From: Biomaibacter acetigenes
GTDB lineage: Bacteria > Bacillota > Thermosediminibacteria > Thermosediminibacterales > Tepidanaerobacteraceae
Length of the DNA: 64,000 nucleotides
Direction: 5' to 3'
NCBI RefSeq assembly: GCF_003691585.1
Contig: NZ_CP033169.1
Location: 496,001-560,000, forward strand
The position numbers and the translations under genes are program-made. The notes beneath the pieces were generated by a model, which was not told where the DNA came from, ran no database searches, and was given only the letters and a program-made list of their open reading frames with translations. Positions 33,872 through 44,323 of the stretch are shown here, piece after piece. How positions within the stretch are numbered: the first letter of the stretch is position 1; every line of letters begins with the position of its first letter.

Positions 33872-35151
33872 TAGTAGACAGTTCTGCAAGTAACGTTTGC
33901 ATTAAACCATTAAATGGATGATAGTTCTTGGTCGACTTTTTCAATTTCATAACTCCAATGAAATACGACGGGTTCCTGATTTAACTGTTCCCAATATGAT
34001 TCGATTCGCTTACAGTATTCTTCTGTTGAATTTGCTCTGATTCCACGAAGCACGCTTCGGGCCATCTTGCTAAATAATGTCTCAATAATATTGAGCCAGG
34101 ATGCGTGTTGTGGGGTAAAGATAAACTCGAAGCGACCAGGATGTTCTTTTAGATAAGCTCGAGTCTCTTTTGAAATATGGGCTGAGTGGTTATCGCAGAT
34201 GATCTTTATAACCCAGTCTGTCGGATAATAATTATCGATTTTCTTCAGAAGTTCAATAAACTCTTTACCACGATGCTTTTCTCTTACCAAACCATGAATT
34301 ATACCGGTTTGTAAGTCTATCCCTGACAGTATCAATACCGTTCCTAACCGGATATACTCATGATCCCGTGACATACCTGGATATTTACCCTAAACGGGCA
34401 ACCGATCATCTGCTGTATTCTTTAAAACCTGACAGCCTGGTTTCTCGTCAACTGAGACGATTACTTTCTTCTCAACAGGTTCTCCATTTTTGATACGTTC
34501 TTGTTGCAAAGATGCTTCCTTATAAGTCATTAGAACATGTGCTTTCTTGACATCAAAATCAGGATCTCTTCGTTCCAAATAATAATTAATCTTCCACGGT
34601 CGTAGCGACTGCTCTGCGAGAATGCCATGAATTACACTTTTACCAGCTCTGGCCAGACTGGGGAAACCATATTTATTGGCGTGCTTACGGACATGTTCAG
34701 CCAGTAGTTGTATGGTCCAAAGTTCATGAGGGTATCCAAAGTCGAGAGGTTTCCTACAAGCTAATTCAGTTACCCAGGCTTTTGCTTCAGAAGAAATCTG
34801 CAAAGGTCGTCCAGAGCGGGGCAAGTCAACAAGAGCCTTCTGTAATCCGAGATCGAGAGCCTTATCAAATACATCGTTCTATTTTTGGCCTACTAACGTT
34901 AAACTCGCGAGCCATTTGTGATACCGTTTTTCCGTTAGAATAACCAAGTAATATTTTGGCCCGTAAAACTTTTGCATGAGGCTCTACTCTAGATCTAGCA
35001 AGCTGTTCCAACATCTCGCGTTCATCATTTGACCATTGTATTTTTGGTCTAACCCGTCGCGACATATATAATCCTTCCATTTCGATGTTCTGAAGGGAAT
35101 TATATACCATATTTGCCTAAAGTGCAATGTTATTTTACGAACGATCTACTA
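33872..35151 (-). mobile_element. IS630-family element
   Basis: About 1.28 kb with imperfect terminal inverted repeats beginning TAGTAGA at both ends (33872 on the plus strand, 35151 on the minus strand) and sharing GTTC and TAAC blocks over the next 25 bases. TA dinucleotides at both ends fit the IS630 target preference. The left flank is a truncated SDR and the right flank a truncated dgoK, so the element marks a rearrangement point. Confidence 0.75.
33910..35065 (-). pseudogene. IS630 transposase, broken by a frameshift and a stop
   Basis: From ATG 35065 (GGAAGGATT upstream) the N-terminal helix-turn-helix part (WSNDEREMLEQLARSRVEPH) reads to 34865. One extra T near 34880 shifts the frame; the middle part holds the first catalytic Asp (VIVSVDEKPGCQ). 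A TAG at 34390-34392 then interrupts the same frame before GKYPGMSRDHEYIRLG, which carries the second Asp (IICDNHSAH) and the Glu (WLNIIETLFSKM). The DDE triad is otherwise complete. Confidence 0.85.
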
Positions 35152-36127
35152 GGGTTAGAATTATTCTAAATGATAAGATAATAGCAAAATCTTTTATATC
35201 TTTAGGCGTGCGCAATACCGCCATAAATGGAAGCAAAGAGGAACTTTTTGAAGGCCTTCGAAATACCATACATGAAGCTTTATCATCAGTTCATTTAAAA
35301 CTTGAGGACCTACAGATAATAGTTGCCTCTGGCATGATAACATCAGATGTTGGGATCTATGAGATACCCCATATAGTTGCTCTAGCCGGTATAGATAAAA
35401 TTGTTAAAGCAAGTCGGTTAGCAACAATACCTGAATTAATAAACAAGTCTTATTTGTGCCAGGCATAAAAAATAAAAGTGGTTTAGACAATGATGAAGAT
35501 ATAGAGACAATGGATATAATGCGTGACGAGGAAACTGAAGCAACAGGCATTCTCAAGATAAAATCGTTAAACGGTCCATTAACACTGATATTGCCGGGAA
35601 CACACACAAAAGTGCTTAAACTAAATGAAAAAAACCAAATTACCACCTGTTTAACCACTATGGCAGGTGAAATATTCAGCATTTTGGTTACTAATACAAT
35701 CTTGGCTGACTCTGTACCTAAAAGCTTGGTTACTCAAATCGAACCCGAAGAAATTTTAAAAGGTGCATTAATATCGCACAGGATGGGATTTACCAGAGGA
35801 TGCTTTTCTACAAGGATAATTAGCCAATTTACGTCTCTGGATGGAAACAAGAAAGTAATTTTTTACTTGGTATTACTTGGTATAATATTAGGCCAAGACT
35901 TAATCGCTATAAAAGATAGTAACGCTTGTAACCTAGAAAAAAATAATCCAATAGTAATTGGTGGTCCCAATCACTTAAGGAAGGCATTTTACTATTTATT
36001 TGAAAAAGAATGTGACATCAAAGAAAAGATTATTATACTTGATGATGATACTGTAGAAATGTCAACTGTTATACGAGCAAAGGAAATTGGGCTAAATTTT
36101 TTGAACAAGGGTAGAGGATCGTTATGA
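35152..36127 (+). pseudogene. dgoK: 2-dehydro-3-deoxygalactonokinase remnant (DgoK)
   Basis: The sequence encodes TRVRIILNDKIIAKS directly at the IS630 end, missing the first dozen residues including the DxGTTN nucleotide-binding start. It continues with GVRNTAINGSKEEL. A frameshift near 35455 follows, then PGIKN, DIMRDEETEATGIL and LILPGTHTKVL, which are DgoK hallmarks. The C terminus is present to 36127. DgoK phosphorylates 2-keto-3-deoxygalactonate in galactonate degradation, fitting the neighbouring aldolase and sugar-acid genes. It is non-functional as written. Confidence 0.82.
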
Positions 36128-36279
36128 AAAATAATAAAGATTTAAGCTAGAATCTTTTTTAAAGTTATATAAGCCTGATAACAAGTTTAACTTTAAAGTG
36201 AGAAATAATCTAAAAGTCATTAAAAAAATATGTATTTAAAGAAGGAGTTTTTAAAGATTTGTCGAATAATATAAATATA

Positions 36280-36293
36280 TGAAAACGTATTCA
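36280..36293. promoter_or_regulatory. LacI/CcpA-type operator before lacI-family gene
   Basis: TGAAAACGTATTCA differs at one position from the cre/LacI-type consensus TGWAANCGNTNWCA and lies 18 bases before the regulator start. Confidence 0.5.
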
Positions 36294-36310
36294 TTTTAAG
36301 GGAGAAAGAT

Positions 36311-37332
36311 ATGAGAAGAGCAACCATTAAAGATGTGGCTTTGAAGGCTGGAGTATCTATAGCCACAGTGTCAAGATATATTAATAATAATGGAAATGTG
36401 AGTAAAAAAATTAGTGAAAAGATTAATAAAGCCATTAAGGAACTGGATTATATTCCCAATAGTGTCGCTATTAGCTTAAAAAAGCTATAACAAAAACTAT
36501 AGGCATCGTAGTTCCTGACTTATTAAATGTATCTTTTATGGATACGGTTAAAGGCATAAGTGATAAAGCTTTAGAAAACGGATATGAACCATTGATTTTA
36601 TGTAGTGATGAAGATAGTGATAAAGAGAATAACATACTTGATGTATTGGTATCAAAAAGGGTTGATGGAATTGTCATTGCTTCAGTGGGTAAAAACGAAG
36701 AGAAAATATTAAAAATAAATAATAAAAGTATACCCGTAGTGCTGGTTGATAGAGATGTATGTAACACAAGGCAACATACTGTCATAGATGCGGTGGTAAA
36801 TGATAATTTTAATGGTTCGTTTAAAATAATCAATTATTTAATATCTCTCGGTCATAAACGAATAGCTATAATAAGTAATAAGAATTCTGTCATAGGCATG
36901 GAAAGATTTAGAGGGTATGTTAAAGCATTAAAGCAGAACAGTATACCAATAAATCCTAATTACATTATGTATGGAGATTTTAGCTTTAAAAGCGGCTACG
37001 ATTTAATAAAAGAGATGATGTTACAGCCCTTGAAGCCTACAGCCATATTTTTTATTAACAACCTTATGGCTTTAGGTGCAGTAGCAGCTTTAAATGAGAT
37101 GAATATTTCCATTCCGTCCCATATCTCTATTTGTGCTTTTGGTGATTTTAAGTATTATAACATTTTAAACCCTACATTGACAGTGGTAAATCAAATGGCA
37201 TATGATATAGGTAAAAAAGCAGCGGAATTGTTGATAGAGAAAATTAAAAATTATAATCATTGGGTACCACAAAAAATCATTATACCAGCCGATATAATTA
37301 TAAGAAATTCATGTTCAAAACCATTTGAATAA
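36311..37332 (+). CDS. LacI-family regulator with one-base frameshift
   Basis: The N-terminal HTH is MRRATIKDVALKAGVSIATV followed by SRYINNN. The frame closes at 36490 after AISLKKL, but adding one A to the A6 run (36479-36484) gives AISLKKAITKTIGIVVPD and a full 340-residue protein with a periplasmic-binding-like effector domain. The effector domain is otherwise undamaged to 37332. Operator-like palindromes lie before this gene and between it and the aldolase gene, so it is the likely local regulator. Whether the shift is real or a sequencing error is open. Confidence 0.8.
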
Positions 37333-37365
37333 ATAAAATTCCATAATAAAGTTTTGTATTTTAAA

Positions 37366-37501
37366 AGTAAACGATTACAATAACAAGAAAAACTTTAGGA
37401 TAGGCTTATTTTGCTAGAAATAGCGGTATCATGAAAAAGAATTAATTTTTAGCAGGACAAAAGAAAAGAGTGTCGAATCCTATAAAAGTAAAAACGTTTA
37501 C
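37366..37501. promoter_or_regulatory. Two LacI-type operator palindromes before the aldolase gene
   Basis: AGTAAACGATTACA at 37366-37379 and GTAAAAACGTTTAC at 37488-37501. Both share the GTAAA...TTAC/TTTAC core with a central CG and resemble the site before the lacI-family gene. The gap between the genes contains no ORF. Confidence 0.5.
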
Positions 37502-37565
37502 TTAATAAATTATTTTAAATAATCTCAACAGCAACAATTAAACCATAAAAAACAGGAGGATGTAT

Positions 37566-38462
37566 ATGAAAAAACTTCATGGAGTAACAGTAGCTATGGT
37601 AACACCAATTGATGATAATGATCGGATATTGGATGAAGCCATAAAAAAACATGTCGATTTTTTAATTGAGAAGGGAGTAAATTGTTTATATCCTTTGGGT
37701 ACAACGGGAGAGATGCATCTCTTGACTATTGAAGAAAGAAAAAGGGTGGCTGAAACAGTAGTAGAACATGCAGCCGGAAGAGTTACAGTATATATACATA
37801 TCGGTGCCATGAGACAGGAAGACACGATAAAACTTGCAAAACATGCTTCTGAAATAGGCGCGGATGGCATCGGTGTTGTAACACCAACATTTTTTTCTGT
37901 TGATGATAGAGAAATGGAAGAATATTTTGTCTCGGTCGCCAATAGCGTACCAGATGACTTTCCTGTTTACCTTTATAACATTCCGCAATGTTCGGCTAAT
38001 GACCTTAAACCAAATGTAATCGAAAATATTATAAAAAGAGCTCCAAATGTAGTTGGAATAAAATACAGTTACCCGGATTTTATAAGGACAAGTCAGTATT
38101 TGAGGATAAATAACGGTAATTTTTCTGTTGTTCATGGGACCGATAGGTTATTCAATTCGATTTTAAGTATGGGCTGCGATGGCGTTGTATCAGGAAACGC
38201 TAGTGCGTTTCCAGAACCTTTTGTGGCTATTTATAAAGCATTTAAAGAAAAAAATCTGGAAGAAGCCAAAAGACAACAAAAAATAGCAACCGATATCTCC
38301 AATATATTAAAAAACGGCTCAAATATGGCTTATTTTAAATCCGCACTAAAATTGAGAGGAATAGATGTAGGCCATGTTAGAAAACCCTTGCTTGATTTGA
38401 ATAAAGTACAGCTGGAAGAATTAGAATCGAAAATCAAGCCCTTTATCGATAGGTATATGTAA
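37566..38462 (+). CDS. DapA/NanA-family (class I) aldolase
   Basis: A 298-residue TIM-barrel Schiff-base lyase of the dihydrodipicolinate synthase family. Visible are GVTVAMVTPIDD, the substrate carboxylate motif YPLGTTGEMHLL (GTTGE), VYLYNIPQ with the conserved Tyr, and the Schiff-base Lys in NVVGIKYSYPDF. The start is ATG 37566 with AGGAGG upstream. In this neighbourhood (dgoK remnant, sugar-acid transporter) it is more likely a 2-keto-3-deoxy sugar-acid aldolase or dehydratase than DapA, which is inference. It is preceded by LacI-type operators. Confidence 0.9.
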   Translation: MKKLHGVTVAMVTPIDDNDRILDEAIKKHVDFLIEKGVNCLYPLGTTGEMHLLTIEERKRVAETVVEHAAGRVTVYIHIGAMRQEDTIKLAKHASEIGADGIGVVTPTFFSVDDREMEEYFVSVANSVPDDFPVYLYNIPQCSANDLKPNVIENIIKRAPNVVGIKYSYPDFIRTSQYLRINNGNFSVVHGTDRLFNSILSMGCDGVVSGNASAFPEPFVAIYKAFKEKNLEEAKRQQKIATDISNILKNGSNMAYFKSALKLRGIDVGHVRKPLLDLNKVQLEELESKIKPFIDRYM

Positions 38463-38711
38463 TTTTTATAAGGGGGTGAGTGATTAACTATTAAAATGCT
38501 TTTAGGGGGTGTTATATGGATAACATGTTCACCTTGGCGGTAAAGGGAGGAAAATCTTAAAGATATGATTTTTACATACCAATATTCATTCTAATATTCA
38601 AGTAAAATCTGTTACAAATGAAATAGAAAGATTTGCTCCGAAAGAGATATTAGATTTAGCAAACAAATTTTGAAAAACGAATAAATTTATAAATAAAATG
38701 GAGGGCGTTTT
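38463..38711 (+). other. Intergenic stretch with probable gene debris
   Basis: Between the aldolase and tctC genes lie two ribosome-binding-like sequences (AGGGGGTGAG, AGGGGGTG). A short frame MDNMFTLAVKGGKS is closed by TAA, and an open tail ends NEIERFAPKEILDLANKF at a stop at 38671-38673. They look like the two ends of a deleted gene of unknown identity. Confidence 0.4.
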
Positions 38712-39740
38712 ATGAAGAAAAATGCATTATCAATTTTAATAATATTATTGATTATAAGTATAGTTTTAATAGCTGGTTGTGGTCAAAGTACAAAGCAAAC
38801 CGGTAATAACGGTCAGTCTACTACATCTACTACACAAGAGCAAAAAGGATCGACGAAATATCCTGCTAAGCAGATAAACCTTATCATTCAAGCGGCTCCT
38901 GGCGGGTTATCCGATACTACAGCAAGGACAGTCGGAGGAGAGTTAGAAAAGATATTGGGCGTTCCTGTGGTTTGCTCAAATAAACCAGGTGCATCCGGCG
39001 CAGTAGCGATGTCATATGTTCAAGCGAGTGCACCCGATGGTTACACAATAGGATATGTTCCTGTAGAATTGACGATGATTAAAGCATTGGGTTTTGCCGA
39101 CATAGAACCTAACTCGTTTGATCTTATCGGAAGCTCTAACATTTCTCCAGCTACAGTCACGGTAAGGGCTGATGCCCCATGGAAGACATTACAAGAGTTT
39201 ATAGATTATGCTAAGAAAAATCCAGAGAAAGTGAAAGTAGGTAATTCGGGCACAGGTTCAATATGGCATATTGCGGCTGCATCTCTTGAAAAAGCAGCAG
39301 GGGTGAAATTTAATCATGTGCCATTTGACGGAGCTACTCCTGCTATCGCAGCCCTTATGGGAGGGCACATCGATGCGGTAACCGTCAGTGTTATGGAAGT
39401 AAAATCAGGTGTAGATAGTGGAAAATTAAAGGTTTTAGGTGTGATGTCGGACCAAAAATCTGAGTATTTACCAAATGTCCCAACTCTAAAAGAGGCAGGG
39501 TACGATGTCAATGTTTCGGCATGGGGTGGATTTGCAGCACCTAAAGGGTTGCCTCAAAATGTCAAAGATGTACTGTATCCTGCCTTTGAAAAAGCCATTA
39601 ATTCGGATAAGTTAAAAGAGATAGCTAAACAGAGAGGTTTTTCGGTGTTCTATAAAAATTCGGATGAATTTACGAAGTTTGCAAATGAACAATTTGATTT
39701 CTATATGAAGCAGATTCCCGCGATGGGTCTTAAAAAGTAG
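38712..39740 (+). CDS. Tripartite tricarboxylate transporter solute receptor (TctC/Bug family)
   Basis: A 342-residue lipoprotein. Signal with lipobox LIAGC (Cys near residue 23), a Ser/Thr/Gln linker, then the TctC fold: INLIIQAAPGGLSDTTART, PGASGAVAMSYVQ and HVPFDGATPAIAALMGGH, which form the carboxylate-binding loops of Bug proteins. It delivers a carboxylate to the TctA/TctB membrane parts encoded next. GGAGG lies before the ATG. A strong hairpin follows the gene. A sugar-acid substrate is suggested by the surrounding catabolic genes. Confidence 0.92.
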   Translation: MKKNALSILIILLIISIVLIAGCGQSTKQTGNNGQSTTSTTQEQKGSTKYPAKQINLIIQAAPGGLSDTTARTVGGELEKILGVPVVCSNKPGASGAVAMSYVQASAPDGYTIGYVPVELTMIKALGFADIEPNSFDLIGSSNISPATVTVRADAPWKTLQEFIDYAKKNPEKVKVGNSGTGSIWHIAAASLEKAAGVKFNHVPFDGATPAIAALMGGHIDAVTVSVMEVKSGVDSGKLKVLGVMSDQKSEYLPNVPTLKEAGYDVNVSAWGGFAAPKGLPQNVKDVLYPAFEKAINSDKLKEIAKQRGFSVFYKNSDEFTKFANEQFDFYMKQIPAMGLKK

Positions 39741-39754
39741 TCTTAGTAAGAAAT

Positions 39755-39791
39755 TATAACCTGTATGGGCGATTAGCCCATGCAGGTTATA
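39755..39791 (+). promoter_or_regulatory. Long hairpin after the solute receptor gene
   Basis: TATAACCTGTATGGGC (39755-39770) pairs with GCCCATGCAGGTTATA (39776-39791) around a 5-base loop with one mismatch. There is no T-tract; it probably protects or attenuates, keeping receptor mRNA above the membrane-subunit mRNA. Confidence 0.6.
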
Positions 39792-39808
39792 GAAAGAAAG
39801 GAGTAAAA

Positions 39809-40252
39809 ATGGTGAACGGAGATGTGGTGTTAGGCGTATTCACAGCGATATTGAGTATTTTTTGGATTACGCAATCACTAAAATTTCCAGGCGGAACTGC
39901 AGATGGCGTGCCGGGAGCGGGTTACTTCCCTATATTAGTTGCTTCACTGCTACTTGTTTTAAGTATTATCCTGATTTACCAGGGCTTCAAAAATAAAAAT
40001 GTATATTTTGATATAAAGCACTGGAGTAATGATACCAAAAAAATGTTAGTTATGACTATAGTTGTTATTGCTGTATTTTTTGCCTTATGGTATTTCACTA
40101 CGTATATTATTGCCTGTTTAGTATTAACCTTCGGATTGGGTTATGCATATAAACTAAGCATCAAAAACAACATTATTTTATCTATTTTATTTAGTTTTGG
40201 TACTTATTATGTTTTTAATAATCTGCTGCAGGTTATGTTGAAATTGAGATAA
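39809..40252 (+). CDS. TctB-like small membrane subunit
   Basis: A 147-residue protein with four hydrophobic segments, matching the TctB family of tripartite tricarboxylate transporters in size and position (between TctC and TctA). The segment with PGAGYFPILVASLLLVLS is the typical first-loop/second-helix signature. GAAAGGAG lies before the ATG. It has no frameshift, unlike its downstream partner. Confidence 0.88.
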   Translation: MVNGDVVLGVFTAILSIFWITQSLKFPGGTADGVPGAGYFPILVASLLLVLSIILIYQGFKNKNVYFDIKHWSNDTKKMLVMTIVVIAVFFALWYFTTYIIACLVLTFGLGYAYKLSIKNNIILSILFSFGTYYVFNNLLQVMLKLR

Positions 40253-40267
40253 GGGAGGTTAATAAAG

Positions 40268-41765
40268 GTGCTCTTACACGCTATAGCACAAGTGCTGAGA
40301 CCCGACATTCTTATTTATAATCTACTCGGAGTCGTTGTTGGAATGATTATTGGTGGACTTCCCGGGCTTTCTGCAACAATGGGTGTTGCTATATTAACGC
40401 CTTTGACATTCTGGTTGCAACCTGCTCAAGGGCTTGCGGTGCTTCTGGGGATATATAACTCTGCCATCTGGGCAGGGGGTATTTCAGCAATTTTGATAAA
40501 CACTCCGGGGACACCAGCTTCCATAGCTCAAACCTTCGATGGTTATAAATTGGTTCAAAAGGGTAAGATAGGTCTTGCTTTAGGGATAAATACCATATAT
40601 TCGGTTGCCGGCGGTTTAATAAGTACTATATTTTTAATTTTAGCCGCATTTCCTATTGCAAACTTCGCACTGAAATTCGGGCCTCCAGAATACTTCGCAT
40701 TAGGGATATTTGGCCTTTCCATGATGATAAGTGTATCAGGAAAACAATTAGTTAAAGGTTTAATTATAGGAGTACTGGGCTTACTTTTTTCAACAATAGG
40801 ACTTGATCCTATGTTTTCTATACCAAGGTTCACATTTCATAATGTAAATATGATGAATGGTATACCATTTGTGGCGGCAATGATCGGCATGTTCGGTATT
40901 GGGGAAGTATTATTTCAGATAACGGAAAAAAGAGGCACTAAAAAGATAGTAGCAATGACAAAAGAACTCGGCAGGATATTCCCGACATTTAAAGAGTTTA
41001 AAATAACTGCTTTACCGTGTGCCATATCTTCTATAATAAGTGTAATTATCGGTGCTATACCCGGTACAGGCGGAGATATTGCTTCTATAGTATGCTGGCA
41101 GCAAGCTAAACAAATGTCGAAACATCCGGAAGAGTTTGGGGAAGGAAGCATTGAGGGACTTTCTGTTACTTCGCTCGCAAATAATGGAGTGATAGGTGGT
41201 GCTATGACTACAATGATGACATTAGGGATACCCGGTGATTGCTGTCACAGCGGTTTTAATAGGTTCTTTGATGATGTACGGTATGCAACCGGGACCCTCA
41301 AATGTTTTAGACCATGCCGACTTTGTATATAATATTATGGCGCTTTTAATTGTAGGAAATCTTACAATCCTTGTTTTAGGCTTGCTCACATCGAGATTAA
41401 GTTCGTATATTTTATATGTAAAAGATGAGATTATATGGATTTTGGTTGTAGGTTTTTGTATACTGGGTTCGTTTGCAATAAACAATTCACCTTTTGATGT
41501 TATGGTGATGATTCTGGCAGGAATTCTAGGATTTATAGCAAAACGAATGGATATTCCGGTAGGTCCATTTATATTAGCCTTATTGTTAGGCCCCATCGTT
41601 GAGTCTAACTTTAGAAGAAGTCTTGCACTATCCATGGGCAATCACCTTATATTTTTTACAAGGCCAATATCATTAATTTTAACTGATACTTACGATCTTG
41701 TCCCTTACCTATCAACCTATAACATCTTATCTAAGGAAAGAAAACTTTCAAAACAGATACAGTAA
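40268..41765 (+). CDS. TctA large permease subunit with one-base frameshift
   Basis: Two frames (to 41332 and from about 41235) encode one TctA permease. Typical motifs are GGLPGLSATMGVAILTPLTF, GGISAILINTPGTPAS with its repeat-half counterpart GAIPGTGGDIASIVCW, and MTLGIPGD. At GIPGD the frame is lost; removing one T from GATTGCTGTC (near 41239) restores GDAVTAVLIGSLMMYGMQPG and a 498-residue protein, the normal length. Start GTG with GGGAGG upstream. The channel for the TctC-bound substrate. Confidence 0.85.
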
Positions 41766-41808
41766 AAACTAACTTTCAATTAATTTTAGTGATAAGAAGG
41801 GGATTTTT

Positions 41809-42517
41809 GTGAAAATCTTGACTCATGAACAGTTGGAAGAATTAAGGCAGTTCGATACACCTACTATATCCAATGCGATTGAGTTATTTAATATTCGTCT
41901 AAGAACACAAGGTTTTATGGATCCCGAGATTAGGTGTATTATACCCTATGATAAACCAATTATTGGGTATGCCGTTACGGCAAAAATGTCGGCGAGGAAG
42001 CCCCCTACAAGCGAACAAAATAAACTTTTAATAAAGTATTATGAAAAGGTAAAAGAAACTCCATCACCTACGATATCTGTGATTCAAAGATATCGATCCT
42101 TCGCCTATCGGCTCCTTTTGGGGTGATATTCAGACTTCTATACATAAAGCTTTAGGATGTGTGGGAGTTATTACAAACGGAGGAGTAAGAGATTTAGATG
42201 GAGTTAAGGAGATAGGTTTTAGATTTTTTGCCGGTTGTGTCCTTGTATCACATGCATATGACCACATAGAAGAAATTAATTGCCCTGTCAATGTGGGCGG
42301 GTTGACTGTAAAGCCCGGAGACTTACTACACGCCGATAAGCACGGTGTAATCTTGATACCACACGAAATCGCTCCTAAACTGGCTGAAGCATGTAGAAAA
42401 GTTCAATCTTATGAAAAAGTCATTATTGATGGATGTAGAAATAAATTTGATATCGGTTTAGAAATCAATGAATTAATTCGTCTAAGGAGAGAAATGGAAC
42501 GATTGAGAGATAGTTAG
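41809..42517 (+). CDS. RraA-like aldolase/decarboxylase with one-base frameshift
   Basis: Encodes a RraA/HMG-aldolase-family protein: FDTPTISNAIELF at the N terminus, then GVITNGGVRDLDGVKEIGF (substrate-binding Arg-Asp motif) and CPVNVGGLTVKPGDLLHADK. The first frame is lost near 42080; removing one A from CAAAGA gives VIQDIDPSPIGSFWGDIQ and a 235-residue protein. Family members cleave 4-hydroxy-4-methyl-2-oxoglutarate or decarboxylate oxaloacetate-type compounds. It starts at GTG 41809 and sits in the transporter operon. Confidence 0.82.
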
Positions 42518-42561
42518 GAAATATGATTGGTATTAACAATTTCATAATGGAGGTTATATAT

Positions 42562-43565
42562 ATGAAAAAGATTATCAATAATCCCCGATAATTTTGTAAA
42601 TGAAATGTTAGAGGGCATACTTGCTGCTCACCCGGATCAATTAAAATCCGTTACAAAAGATTTAAGATCTATAGTAAGGGCTGATGCCCCAGTGAAAGAT
42701 AAAGTCGGTCTGGCAACGGGTGGCGGTTCAGGACATCTTCCTGTATTTTTAGGTTATGTGGGAAAGGGAATGCTGGACGGATGTGCTGTTGGGAATATAT
42801 TTGCATCGCCAAGTGCACAACAAATGCTGGAGGTAAACAAAAGCAATTAATAGCGGTAAAGGTGTTCTCTATATATATGGAATTATGGCGGAGACGTTAT
42901 GAATTTTGATATGGCTGCTGAGATGGCGGAATTCGAAGATATCAAAGTTGAATCAATAGTAGTTGCAGATGATGTGGCTTCAGCTCCCAAAGGAAATGAA
43001 AAAAAGAGAAGGGGGATTGCAGGATTATTTTATGCATATAAGATAGCCGGTTGCCTGTGCCGATGAACTTAAACCTCTTGAAGAGGTAAAGAGAGTTACT
43101 GAAAAAGCTTTAGCCGGGACAAGGAGCATGGGGGTAGCGCTTTCGCCTTGTACCATACCATCTGTAGGAAAGCCAACATTTGAAATCAATGACGATGAAA
43201 TGGAAATAGGTATGGGGATTCATGGCGAACCGGGGATCAGCAGAGGGAAACTTAAAACTGCAGATGAAATAGTAGAAATTCTTATGAAAAATATTCTAGA
43301 AGACCTGCCATATAAAAATGGCGATGAGGTTTCCGTCCTTATTAACGGCCTTGGTGCAACTCCCAAGGAAGAACTTTATATAGCATATAGAAAGGCGCAT
43401 GCGATATTACAGCAGTCCGGTATAAAAGTATACCATCCTTATATAGGAGAGTTTGCTACATCTATGGAAATGGCGGGGATGTCGATAACCCTTATGAAAC
43501 TTGACGAAGAATTAAAAGCTTTGCTTGATAAACCTGTGAACACACCATTCTTTGTTCAAGTGTAG
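42562..43565 (+). CDS. dhaK: DhaK-type dihydroxyacetone (or related ketose) kinase, four frameshifts
   Basis: A DhaK homologue in pieces: MKKIINNP, then LATGGGSGHLPVFLGYVGKG (substrate-binding loop), VLYIYGN with GGDVMNFDMAAEMAE, VADDVASAPKGNEKKRRGIA, MGVALSPCTIPS and IGMGIHGEPGI (with the conserved His). Four one-base indels (near 42590, 42835, 42882 and 43053) split it; correcting them gives 333 residues without internal stops. With the DhaL gene 11 bases later it would form a kinase using ATP or a phosphoprotein. Its substrate here may be a tetrose or triose from sugar-acid cleavage. Confidence 0.82.
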
Positions 43566-43576
43566 GAGGTAATCAA

Positions 43577-44218
43577 ATGGATAAACTAACCATATCAGAA
43601 GTCAAACAAATTTATGGAGAAATAAAAAAGGTAATAGACGAAAATAAGGATTTTCTCATAAACCTTGATGCCGCTATGGGAGATGGAGATTTAGGTCTTA
43701 CTATGACTGTAGGCTTTGATGCGATAGTCAAAGAAATCAACAATACAAGCGACAATGACATAGGAAATATTATTGCAAAAATGGGCATGGTTATGTCAAA
43801 TGTGGCTCCTCCACGCTTGGAACCCTTTTAGCCCACTGCTATGATGAGAGCGGGTAAAACTGTTAAAGGATTACAGAGATTGGATTAAAAGAAATAGTAG
43901 ATATGGGTTATGCCGCTGTAGATGGTATCAAGCAAAGAGGGTAAATCGGAAATAGGTGACAAAACTATATTAGATTCACTTTACCCAGCGGTCCTTGAAC
44001 TGGATAAAGCAATGAAAGATAATATAACTATAGATGCAGCTTTTGAAAGAGCACTAGGAGCGGCAAAAGATGGTTTCAAAAAACCCGAATCGATGATATC
44101 AAAGCATGGCAGAGCTGCTTATTATGGCGAAAAGTCAATAGGTCATCCGGACTCAGGTGCGGCAGTTGGGATGTTAATTATAGAAGGTATTTATAACTTC
44201 TTTTCAAAAAATAAGTGA
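43577..44218 (+). CDS. dhaL: DhaL-type kinase subunit, four frameshifts
   Basis: An ADP/ATP-binding DhaL homologue: NLDAAMGDGDLGLTMTVGF holds the Asp residues that bind Mg-nucleotide, and MGMVMSNVAP leads into the Gly-rich TLGTLLATAMMRAGK region after correction. Indels near 43811, 43831, 43872 and 43938 cancel each other in length and give 213 residues. The C-terminal part KPESMISKHGRAAYYGEKSI and GHPDSGA is typical. It partners with the upstream DhaK. Confidence 0.82.
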
Positions 44219-44323
44219 TTGTTATTGTTAGTTAGATTTTAACGCTACAAAAATGGCAACAACAAATGTGAAAACATTATATTATATTTTCATACAAAAT
44301 AAAATTGAAAGGTGGTCCTTTTT

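Noticed and set aside
36128-36279. Extra gene between the dgoK remnant and lacI
   Set aside because: Only AT-rich spacer with stops in all frames; no ribosome binding site with a meaningful frame.
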